From positions 86,574,965 to 86,638,964 of the forward strand of contig OX352765.1 in assembly GCA_947095585.1 (NCBI GenBank): a stretch of 64,000 bases of DNA, given 5' to 3'. The translations under genes were made by a program, and so were the position numbers. Within the stretch, counting starts at the first letter, position 1. Each line of letters starts with the position of its first letter. Under the pieces are notes generated by a model that did not search any database, was not told the DNA's origin, and was given only the letters and a program-made list of their open reading frames with translations. Origin of the DNA: Nephrocerus scutellatus. Lineage: Eukaryota; Arthropoda; Insecta; Diptera; Pipunculidae. Below, one piece after another: positions 46,542 through 56,024 of this stretch.

Positions 46542-48310
46542 AATGTTGTAGGTTTTGTTTGTTCAAGAGTCAATGCAGTAAGTTCTGGTTGATTAGATGT
46601 TAATGTTGTAGGTTCTGTTTGTTCAAGAGTCGATGCAGTAAATTCTGGTTGATCAGATGTCAAAGTAGTAGATGCTGGTTGTTCAATTTGTAATGTTGTA
46701 GATTCTGGTTGTACAGATGTCAATTTTATAGGTTCTGTTTGTTCAAGAGTTGATGCAGTAGGTTGTGGTTGTTCAGTTGTCGATGTTGTAGATTCAGGTT
46801 GTTCAAGAGTCGATGCAGTAGATTCTGGTTGGTCACGTGGCGAAGTAGTAGATTTTGGTTGTTCAGATATGAATGGTGTAGGTTCTGTTTGTTCAGGTTT
46901 CGATGTATTAATTACTGATTGTTTATTTGTCGATGCAGTAAAATCTAGTTGTTCAGATGTCGATGTACTAGATTCTGGTTGTTCAATTGACATTGACTTT
47001 GTAAAATCTGGATGGTCAGTTGTTAATGTTTTAGATACTGGTCGTTCAGATGTCAAAGTAGGTGATTTTTGTTGATCGATTGTCGATATTGTATGTTCTG
47101 GTTGTTCAGATGTTGATGTAATTAGTTGTCGTTGTTCAGTTGTGTTATATACCTCAAGCATACAGCGCCTTTTTTCTTGACTCCAATGTTCTCCATATGG
47201 ACACGATAGTGGATAAGCGTATCCAAAATAGCACTGAATGAATTTCGAAGAATTTTTGTGTGGAAAAATGGTTGGAAATACCGCACTTTCAATCAGTGGG
47301 CAGTGCTCAGTAAAGAATGCATGATCTTCTATTACATATGGACGGGCCGTGCAATTGGCTTTTATAGGTTGTTGACAACGAGCATATTTTGCACTAAAAT
47401 ATAATCCCTCCGGACACAATCCTACGTAAGCGTACCCATAAAGGCACTTTGTGTATTGACGACAATTTTCTGGATGTGGTAAATACGTGGGGATTTTCGG
47501 ATCTATATACGCTGGACAGACTCTGAATGGTACTATAGGCTTCTCAATGTCGTCATAAGTGCAATATCCTGTATATTGTATGCAAGAGGCTTCCGATGGA
47601 TACTCACAACGAAAATGATGTGAATTCCAGTGCAGTCCATCGGGGCATGTAACTGGATAAGCGTATCCAAAAAGGCATTGGTAGAATTTTCGACAATCTT
47701 TGGGATGTGTGAAAAACATGGGATTCCATGCCGTGACGTTTCTACAGAAGTAAGTTTCTACTGCCAGATTTTCTTCTTCAATTTCGTTACCTTTAGCCTT
47801 GTCTGCACATTCTTCTTTTGCTCGAGAGCACGTTTTATTCGAGTTATCCCAATGTTGTCCCTCAGGACACCATGTTGGATAAGCGATTCCATAGAGACAC
47901 TGGTAGAATTTTCTACAATCATTTGGATGTGGCAAATATGTCGGTGTTTCTGGATCCTCGTTCGGCGGACAATGCTTATTATATTCCGGCTGCTCCTCGT
48001 CTATATCATCTTCTATGGAATCTTCTGAAATGCAGTTGTTGGTCACAGGCGTATTACAGAGTTTGAGCTCCTGATTCCAATGCTGTCCCAGGGGACATGA
48101 TATTAGATAAGCGTTGCCGTACAGGCATCTGTAGAATTTCTGACAATCTTTGTTATGCCGAAAATATGTTGGGTATAATGGTTGCTCATATTCTGGACAA
48201 AGTGATGTCTTTATAGGGTTCACTTTGGTGCAGCAACTCCTGCACTAGGCAGGCAATTGGCATTCCTTGGGAGGGTACAACGATTATACTCAACACTCCA
48301 ATGTAGTCCA

Positions 48311-49256
48311 TTTTTAAATTCTCTATATTAACTTCACTTGCCCGTGGGTCGTCGGTCGGTCGTCGGTCGGTCGTCGGTCGGTTGTCGGTCGGTCGTCGGT
48401 CGGTCGTCGGTCGGTCGTCGGTCGGTCGTCGTTCGGTCGTCGGTCGGTCGTCTGTCGTGGATTCTTGCGATCAATTTTTAACCCACTTCCCATGGCCCGA
48501 TTTTATTGAAATTTTGCACACATGCGTATTTCCGGAGACAACACTTTCTATTAAATTTTGAGGCCCCTCGGGCTGCGGGGTCGGGGGGCTCCCAAACAAA
48601 AACTTTAAAAAATTTACCCGATTTTTACCCAATAAACAATACTTTTTCGAAAATTTGGTAGTGATCGGGTCCCGGGTTCGGCCGCAAGGCCCTTATACAT
48701 TTTTTAAATATCTGTACTGGCATCAGATATTCGTCGCCCTTTATGGACTTTGTGCGGTGTGTGCTGCGCAGTCGGCTGCGCTGCATGGTTTTGTTGGTGG
48801 TGGAGAGAGAGAGAGAAATCTTAGCGCACGCACAAATGAACCCAGCAAATGAAACGAGACATAAATGTTTTATGCTTACTTCAACTTACATTTTTATTAT
48901 ATACTGAATTGTATTTTTATTGATGTCGTTTTTTTTGTTGTCGATATCAACATACAGATAGAACAACAAGTTTTCACAATATTCTGTCATTTGGCGTTTT
49001 CATAAATTAGTTCAGAGCAGTCAAAGAGTTCTCAAGATAAATGTTCGTGTTTCTTATTTGCTCAGAGTATGAGCGTGCTCTAAGTGCTCAGAATAAAATG
49101 ATCTGAGCATTTTCAATTTTAACATCTGATGTCAAATGTTTGTTTCGATGATTTTCTTCTACAATAAAAAAAATGGCCCAGGATCAAGGGGCTCCCATAT
49201 CAGTTTCTGCGATTAGAGAATTTAGATGAAAAATTTTAATTTTTATGGGTTGTTTT
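48311..49256 (+). mobile_element. Repeat insertion that interrupts chitin-binding gene 3
   Basis: Gene 2 reads CAATGTAGTCCCTTTTTACATGT (plus strand, in two parts) where gene 3 has AATGTAGTCCATTTTT, then 0.95 kb, then GTTTTTTTACATGTTGCC. The insert opens with AAATTCTCTATATTAACTTC and a GTCGGTCGGTC minisatellite (48349-48465), then two diverged units of the dispersed repeat family, then unrelated sequence. It is bounded by T-runs of 5-7 bases, possibly a target duplication. No transposase is visible. Confidence 0.75.
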
Positions 49257-49894
49257 TTTACATGTTGCCTTATACGCTACACCGTAGAGACATTCGTAGT
49301 ACTTACTACACACTTGATTGTTGATTGTGATGCTTTAAGCTCCATTTTTTATCATTGGGACAAACCACCAAATAGGCGTATCCGTTTATACATCGATAAA
49401 TTAATCCATTTGTGGTATCACGGTAATAGCTGAGGTTGAGTGGGTTCTCGAACGGTGGACAATTTATGTTATCTACTGGTTGCACTGGAGTCCCATTTCG
49501 CTTTTCACAAATATAGTTTGTTATATTAAACTCAAATTCGTTGCTACACAAAATTGAATAAGCCAATTTGTTATTGCACACATAGTAAGAATTATCAGAT
49601 TTTCGTACAAGGCCTCTTGTATTTGGTTCGATGTGACATATGGTATTTGAATACCCCTTTTTTAAATCTATCCATGGGTTGTGAGCACCACTGCTTTGAA
49701 AATAATTAATGTCGCTTATAATGTTAGTATCAATTGGATTTAAGTTGAAGATTATCAGTCCAACACAAAGAAATAATTCTAAACGAATAGAGAGAGAGAG
49801 AGAGAGAAAAAAATATTTATTATTTATGAAATTTGAAAAAATATTTCAAGGAAATGATCAGCAACAGATAACTGAAAAAAAATTATAACTTCGT

Positions 49895-50230
49895 TTAGCC
49901 TTAGCACCACATGACTAAATTATCTCCGGAGTGCCTCAAGGATCCGTATAAGGTCCAATAATTTTTTTCACTCACTATATAGTTCAAGTTCATTGGTAAT
50001 GTTGTCGCTTTTGCTGATGATACAGCTTTTTTATATCTAGATGTAACGTGGAACTTATTTATGTCAAAGATAAAAAAGGATTTATGGACTTAAAAACAAT
50101 TGGCTTATTATGCAGGATAGTCGTTAGCTCAAAAACTAGTTTTATGCCGTCTACTATGATAGACCAAACATACAAATGCCTGTGTCTCTTCTAATTGACA
50201 TACTTATTTCATTTTCACTTATTATGTAAA
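49895..50230 (+). mobile_element. Short LINE reverse-transcriptase remnant
   Basis: A CR1/Jockey-like RT block: LSPECLKDPYKVQ (a decayed SGVPQGSVLGP), then IGNVVAFADDTAFLYLDVTW with the ADD box (49998-50050). Stops follow within 30 codons. It lies in intron 1 of gene 3. Confidence 0.65.
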
Positions 50231-50299
50231 TCTTTTAATGTCATCACATAAAAATATTTTACCGGTAAAAAATGAATAAAAGGTAGAGATCCAAACCAC

Positions 50300-51610
50300 T
50301 GCTAATAGCTATTATTAAATCAACCAGTGATGGCTCTCAATGTGATGCATAGAGTAAAGCTGTCAGAGGAATTCGAGATCCTAAGTGGGGTACGACAAGG
50401 TTGCATTCTATCGCCGATACTTTTTTTTGTTGGTGATAAGCGATGTACTTCGCGCAGCTTTATCTACTGGAAACGGAGGAGTTCGTTGGACCCTTACATC
50501 TCAGCTCAAACATCTGAACTACGCTGACGACGTTTCTTTTCGCTCACACAGAATTATGCACCAAATGGCAATCAATGACAAGTGACAAGTGACAAGTGAC
50601 AAATGACACTCAGCAGCTCACTGCCGATGGCCCTAAATGTGGCTATGATGGTTGTAAATATCATGTGCTGCATATAGGAAAGCTGTCAGAGGAATTTGAG
50701 ATCCTTAGCGGGGTACGACAAGGTTGCATTCTATGGCCGATACTTTTTTTTTTTGGTGATTAGCGATGTGCTTCACGCAGCTTTATATACTGGAAATGGA
50801 AACGGAGGAATTCGTTGGACTCTTACATCTCAACTCAAACATCTGGACTACGCCGACGACGTTTGTTTACTCTTCCACAGGATTATGGAGCTGCACCAAA
50901 TAACAACAAATGTGGAAACGGAGGCAAATATTGCGTATTTGAAGATTAATACCGCCAAAATCAAAATCATCAACCTCGGCACTAACTCAATAACTCAGGT
51001 CAACATTGCTGGACAGCTAGTCGAGAGAGAGTAGAGAATTTTCCAATATATTGGGATTATTGTCTCGAACTGTGGAACTGAACAGGACATTGTCAACCGA
51101 ATCGGCAAAGCAAAATCAGTGTTTGGAATGATGTCCATGATATGGCGAAGCAATGCGATCAACTTAAACACCAAGCTACGATTGTTCCGTTTAAATGTTG
51201 AATCTCTGCTGTTGTATGGGTACATCACTTGGAAGATGACCGCTTCTATCACAAAAAAATTACAAACGGTCGTAAATAGGTGCCTACGGAAGGGTTTTCT
51301 GGCATAACAGTATCTCTAGCGAACATCTTTACCAGAGAACGGGTCAGGAACCAATAGGCACAACCATCCAACGACGGCAGTGTCAGTGGATTGGTCATGC
51401 ACTCCGAAAAGCGACAGTTCCATAGCAAACTACGCAATGCAATGGAATCCGTTATCTCAGGATGGTAGAAGAACGGGTCGTTGGAGAATTACTTAAACAA
51501 TTGAGGAAGAGTTATAGAAAGTTTAAGCTCATTGCCAGGAATCATCTACCCGCAATCGCAATCGTAGTAGAAGCCCTATGACCCACAAGGAGATATAGGA
51601 CATAAGTAAA
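50300..51610 (+). mobile_element. RTE-type LINE RT, with an internal tandem duplication
   Basis: RT motif B and C blocks occur twice: EEFEILSGVRQGCILSP at 50368-50420 and again, damaged, at 50690-50740; LKHLNYADDVSF at 50503 and LKHLDYADDVCLLFHRIMEL at 50836. After the second copy the frame continues into INTAKIKIINLGTNSITQVN and then GTEQDIVNRIGKAKSVFGMM to the C-terminal RARNHLPAIAIVVEAL-like end near 51580. About 320 bases have been duplicated. Confidence 0.8.
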
Positions 51611-51727
51611 ATAAAGTAAGTTTTTTCAATGAATCAGGGAGAATTCTGAGGTGACTCCCATTTTACATTGTGGTCGATACAATCGATAGCGGTAACAGCA
51701 GTCATTGTAGACTTGAAAATAAACATT

Positions 51728-52001
51728 AATAATAATAATAATAATATTCGGCGAGATAGACCGTTTCGGTCCAAGGCCTAGTTTCTCTCGATCATTTGTG
51801 TTGTGCATGTATATTTTTGGACACAAATGAAAGGGATGTAGAATTTAAGGCCGGTTCCCAACGGCAAATTTAGAAGCTTTCCGTGACAAGTTATTACTCT
51901 CGGAACGTTTGTCACCTATTAGCGAGAGGTGTTACTGGGATTCAAACCACGAACCCCTGTAACCTCAGTAGCCATGCGCCTTTCCACTGAGCCACGGCGC
52001 C
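51728..52001 (-). mobile_element. tRNA-derived SINE, copy A
   Basis: On the minus strand it begins GGCGCCGTGGCTCAGTGGAA, a tRNA 5' arm with A box (TGGCTCAGTGGAAAGGCG), followed about 40 bases later by the B box GTGGTTTGAATCCC. A non-tRNA body follows, then GGCCTTGGACCGAAACGGTC and a (TTA)n tail of about 20 bases at 51728-51747. Head, body and simple-repeat tail are the hallmarks of a Pol III SINE. A functional tRNA is unlikely because the 3' acceptor pairing is not kept. Confidence 0.75.
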
Positions 52002-52644
52002 ACACATTACTAAAACCGAAATCTATGAACTCTCGAGGAGATGGAAAACTTCTGTTACATAGGCACTGTCATATCAAGAACTGGTGGCTTCAGCGAAGAC
52101 ATAATTAACCGAATGAAAAAAGCGAAACAGGCATTTGACACTATCAAAAGGTTCTGTAGATCGCCCACTGTCTCAGAATGCACTAAAGTGAACGTTTTTA
52201 TTTAACTCCATAGCCAAGTCAATATTTCTGCGAAACTTGGAACATATCCGATCGTGAAACGCAATCATTGGAAGCATTATTGTCAGCTGTTGTCTGCGTC
52301 ATGTTTTCTGATCAACAATAATTTCAAGCGTCGACTCCCTTACAAAAAACACGTTAGTCCCAGCTTCAAATTTCCACTGAATTCCACAAAAGACTGGATA
52401 CTGAAACCATCAGATGACGATTCAGAAATGGCTGGGATCCAGAAGTAGAGCCAATACATGAAGACATCAAGTTTTGTCAGAACTGTATTCATCCGGTCGA
52501 AGCTAACGAAGTCAAGAATCTGGTGTTAGAGAGTAACCAATGGAAACAATATTATTCCCATTATGAATTGAAGGATTTTATATATACTAGGAATGACAGT
52601 GGTCGACTACATTCCAGAAGTAAATCTTATAAGTTTAAATAAGG

Positions 52645-52800
52645 CAAAATGTAAAGGGTGATCCAACTTCAGTTTCCGAACTTTCTTTAAAAAAAAAACA
52701 ATACAAATTTAAGGACCTCTTCGTACCAAGCAGTCACTTTTTGACCATGTAACGGTGTCTCATTAATCGCATGAGGATTTTCCTCTCTTGATATGGGACA
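52645..52800 (-). mobile_element. Mariner/Tc1-type fragment
   Basis: On the minus strand at about 52800-52690 a frame reads SREENPHAINETPLHGQKVTAW, close to the transposase segment before the second catalytic Asp in mariner-like elements of flies. The end near 52655 (GGGTGATCCAACTTCAG) may be its terminal repeat. Only this piece remains. Confidence 0.55.
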
Positions 52801-53284
52801 ATTCTACTTATTGACATAGATAGACTTATTAGAAAAGAAGATTTTCTTCCTTCAGGCAGTCTGATAAGTCAGTGACTTTTTAAATTTCCCGCGCAGTAAC
52901 TTTAAATGTAATACTGCTCCCGTCAACTGCCATATTTTATTAGACTACTGTCAAATTTTGAGCAAGCTTCATTTGTATGTTCCTCGACTTTAGAGTGCAT
53001 TGCTGGAATTCATGAGGATCTAGAGACAATGGCTTGCGTTTCAAAAATTGGTGATCAGTGGTAAGATTAAACTAATGTCTTTTAATACATCTGGCAAACA
53101 GTTTTGTTTTCCGTTGCACGCTTGTGGCAAAAATAACTTTTCCTTAGGGAAAATTTAGAATAGAAATGTGTAAAAAATTACAAATAGCTTGGAGTTTTGC
53201 TATATCACCTGAACCTGAACTGGAAGGATCATACACAGGCTTTAATATAAATTAATTTGTTTTTTTTTTTTGTATAATGTACAC

Positions 53285-53765
53285 ACGCTAAAGAGGTTTG
53301 CACCCTTATAATGCGTGGGCGTTATGAAATTAAGGACAGGAAAAGATGAGATGTCTATGCACGCGTGTCTTAAACGTCTGCAGATCATATAAATGCGGAA
53401 ACACCGAATCAGGTAATTCATTCCACATAACTATCGTGCGGCTAAAGAAGGAATCTCTGAATTGGTTAGTACGTCCGAAGATAGGCTTAATGGTGGACCC
53501 ATGAGCACGAGTTGAGGCACGGGTATTACGTATTGGGTTGGAGAATGGGCGGGATGCATCTCGATATTTCTTTTGAACACTGCTTGTGGAAAACGCGATG
53601 CAACAGTGACAGCCAGGAAACATTCCTACGATGTTCGAGCGATTCGATTGTTTTCGCAATATGTTTTAACGCGCGAGACTTGCGCGGCAGCACCTGCCCA
53701 AACAATGCAGTTGCATTCAAGTTAAGGGCGAATATACGCCTTGTAAATAGTAGCCAGATCTGAAA
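53285..53765 (-). mobile_element. CR1/Jockey-type LINE 3' end
   Basis: Minus strand: QVLPRKSRALKHIAKTIESL, EHRRNVSWLSLLHRVFHKQC, then RDSFFSRTIVMWNELPDSVF and LQTFKTRVHRHL. It has the same C terminus as 33635-34165 but is a diverged copy. It is 5'-truncated, in intron 1 of gene 3. Confidence 0.8.
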
Positions 53766-54099
53766 GAGTGAATAATAATTTAATATTTAATATTTTTTAA
53801 TGATAGTCACTAGGAAACTATACTTGCTAACACCTTTTTGCTCGAGGGAGGTATTAACGGATTTAATATGGCCTCGCACATTCTTAATTTTAATATGGAA
53901 GTATCAGTTGGGGTGGATCGTATTTTAATACTTTAAGACCATTACTAATAGCGCAAAAACACTTAGTTCCAAATATCTCTAATGGAGATCGTTATCCTCC
54001 TACGAGAGTTCTTTAAACAAAGTTGTAATACCCCAATGAGAATATAATCTGGCTTTAGTTGACGTTCCAGTCGCACGCAATTCTCATTTCTCTCATTTC

Positions 54100-54460
54100 T
54101 AAATTCTCTATATTAACTTCACTTTCCCGTGGCTGGCTGGCTGGCACACCAAGTCTTGTGATCAAAATTTTAACCCACTTCATAAAGCCCGATTTTATTG
54201 AAATTTTGCACACATGTGTACCTCCAATGGAAAACACTTTTTGTAAAAATTAAGAAGTGATCGGGCCCCATGGTCGGGCGGCTCCCATGAAAATTTTCGA
54301 AAAAAACTACCCGATTTTCTTCAAATTTTACACGCATGTGTATGTCCGATGAACAACAGTTTTTGTAAAAATTTTGGAGCTATCGGGCCCCGGTGTCGGA
54401 AGGACCCATACAAAATTTTAAAAAATTTACCCGATTTCTTCAAATTTTATACACATGTGT
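54100..54460 (+). repeat. Dispersed tandem-unit repeat family, copy abutting the gene 3 donor site
   Basis: It starts TAAATTCTCTATATTAACTT (54101) and has three units with ACACATGTGTA words at 54210, 54330 and 54450. The last word ends at 54460, immediately next to ACTTACC, the donor of exon 1 of gene 3 on the opposite strand. The insertion left the six donor bases intact. Confidence 0.8.
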
Positions 54461-54466
54461 ACTTAC

Positions 54467-54494
54467 CAAGATACCCAAACGTTGTTTGCCACAT
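54467..54494 (-). CDS. Coding microexon 1 of chitin-binding gene 3
   Basis: Twenty-eight bases read ATG then WQTTFGYL plus one G, followed by GTAAGT. With AA at 49778 this forms GAA and then LFLCVGLIIF. QTT is shared with gene 2 and FG-L with gene 1. The downstream gene is broken, so this exon may now be part of a relic transcript. Confidence 0.75.
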
Positions 54495-54835
54495 TTTTTT
54501 AATTGAGTAAAATTTAAAAAATATATTTTTCTTTCTTATTTTTCTTCTCACAATTTACTTGGGCATTAACCAAACTAGGAATTTCAGATAAAACTAAAGT
54601 GTTGTTAGCAACTATGGTAGGCTGCTAATAAATACTTTAGTTTATAAAAAAATCGTACTAGGTACTCGTATATATACGTATTACATAGTCAACATCTATT
54701 TGCACATTGATAACAGTTTTGAATAAAGACAAGATAATTTCAGCAATTGCAATGGAGGTTTAACAACAAAACATTCACAGTCAGAAGAATTAAAGTTGAT
54801 TTATTATAGTAATTACGAGTGAAATTTATTTTTTG
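54495..54835 (-). promoter_or_regulatory. Conserved 5' flank of chitin-binding gene 3
   Basis: Colinear with the other two flanks: GATAAAACTAAAGTGTTGTT, CATCTATTTGCACATTGATA and GTTGATTTATTATAGTAATT (plus strand). Similarity stops near 54835, so the duplicated block is shorter here or overwritten. Confidence 0.5.
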
Positions 54836-55000
54836 ACGTGAAAATGTATCACTCTACAAGTAATAATGTACCAAAAGTTATATCATGGTTTCATGGCGTG
54901 TGTTCAAGTGATAATTTTGGTCCGCATTTTCAGTTTACGATTTCATGCCGCGTTTTCAGGTCACGATTTCATGTCTCAATAAGTCAATACATGACAATTG

Positions 55001-55055
<55 letters not shown>

Positions 55056-55500
55056 CTGTTCCCAGGCGCTTTGCTACCCGCCCACTGACGCCACGCCTAC
55101 TTACATCCGCGTTTCCCGGATGGCCCATCCCACTGACCTCCCGCCCACTGAACTCCCGCTCAACGACCACCCACCCACTGACCACCTACCCATTGACCTC
55201 ATACACACTGACCCACCGCCAACTGAACTCACACCCACTGACCTCCCGCCCACTGACCACCCACCCGTTGACCTCATACACACTGACCCACCACCCACTG
55301 AACTCACACCCACTGAACTCACACCCACTGACGCCACGCCGACTTACACCCGCGTTTCCAAGATGTCCCATCCCATTGATCCCCGCCCACTGACCTCCCG
55401 CCAGCGGACGCCACGCCCACTTAGACCCGCGTTTCCCGGCTGCCCCATCCCGCTGACCCTCGCCCACTGACCTCCCGCAACCAGCGCCACCTATCGGGTC
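54836..55500. repeat. AT microsatellite and CCCACTGAC minisatellite
   Basis: A (TA)n run lies at about 55002-55052. From 55077 to 55490 the sequence is a minisatellite on CCCACTGACCTCCCGCC- and CACCCACTGAACTCACAC-like words, with a longer unit ending in GCGTTTCCCGGATGGCCCAT near 55110, 55355 and 55425. It is open on both strands (Pro/Thr/Asp/His or Val/Ser/Gly-rich), which a simple repeat explains. Confidence 0.8.
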
Positions 55501-55634
55501 CAAATTTTGTCAACGACTTTCTTTTTATTTAAATATTATATGGTGTGAATTTGAGCCAAATCGTTCCAAAAATAAGAATTGCTTACAGCCCACAAGCGCA
55601 CACAGAACACATTTATTATAGTATGACATGATTT

Positions 55635-55850
55635 GATGCCGCATATGGAAAAAAAATTCGTATGGGAGCCCCACGAGCCCGCGGCCCGATCACTCGCAAA
55701 TTAATAGAAATTGTTGTCATAGCAAATACACAAGTGTGCAACGTTTGAATGAAATCGGGCTTTAGGCAGTGGGTTAAAAATTGATCACAAGGTTTGGTGT
55801 GCCCGCCAGCACAGACATGGGCACGCGAAGTTAATATATTGTTACGAAAA
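55635..55850 (-). repeat. Dispersed tandem-unit repeat family, reverse copy
   Basis: The reverse complement shows the usual start: ATATTAACTTCGCGTGCCC (near 55843), GATCAATTTTTAACCCACTG, CCCGATTTCATTCAAACGTT, and ends near 55640. Same family as 41-42 kb. Confidence 0.75.
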
Positions 55851-56024
55851 GTAGTTAGTAGATAATGGAATTCGAATCCTAAGATAAATCGCAATGTACA
55901 TACTGCATACTAAAAATAGACACTGAATTAGAATTAAGCACTTTTGAATAGCATACTTTTAGGCTGTAAGATTTATTAGATTATTTGAAATGTAAATCAA
56001 TATGTACTGGTCAAAAATGTAGTC

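Larger units (their letters stand above)
45970..49778 (-). pseudogene. Chitin-binding mucin-like gene 3, broken
   Basis: With exon 1 at 54467-54494 the exon starts at 49778 after CGTTTAG| and stays open to a TAG at 49306-49308, a 166-residue product: signal peptide (MWQTTFGYL then ELFLCVGLIIF), a four-Cys module and half of the next. Compared with gene 2, modules 1 and 2 are missing. About 130 bases are deleted inside the module 4/5 junction with a frameshift, and a 0.95-kb repeat (48311-49256) interrupts module 5. A 1-base deletion near 48226 shifts the frame again. From 48223 to 46130 a 697-codon frame is intact: four six-Cys modules, a terminal four-Cys module, then a Thr/Gln/Pro/Glu tail from about its residue 358. 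More decayed repeats run to 45970. The long frame has no visible signal peptide, so either it is a recent pseudogene or it has gained a new 5' exon I cannot see. Confidence 0.8.

Noticed and set aside
46140..46592. 150-codon plus-strand frame rich in Ser, Gly, Val, Asp and Cys
   Set aside because: It is the antisense shadow of the gene 3 mucin repeat and carries no independent signal.
48311..49256. Helitron as the class of the insertion in gene 3
   Set aside because: Helitrons start TC and end CTRR between A and T. The left edge can be placed after A and before T, but neither orientation shows the TC or CTRR ends.
51926..52001. A functional tRNA gene on the minus strand
   Set aside because: A and B boxes are present but the 3' acceptor strand does not pair with GGCGCCG, and a SINE body with an ATT tail follows.
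54838..55470. 210-codon Pro/Thr/Asp-rich frame and matching open frames on the other strand
   Set aside because: It is produced by an AT microsatellite and a CCCACTGAC minisatellite that is open in several frames on both strands; no start context, domain or splice signal supports a gene.
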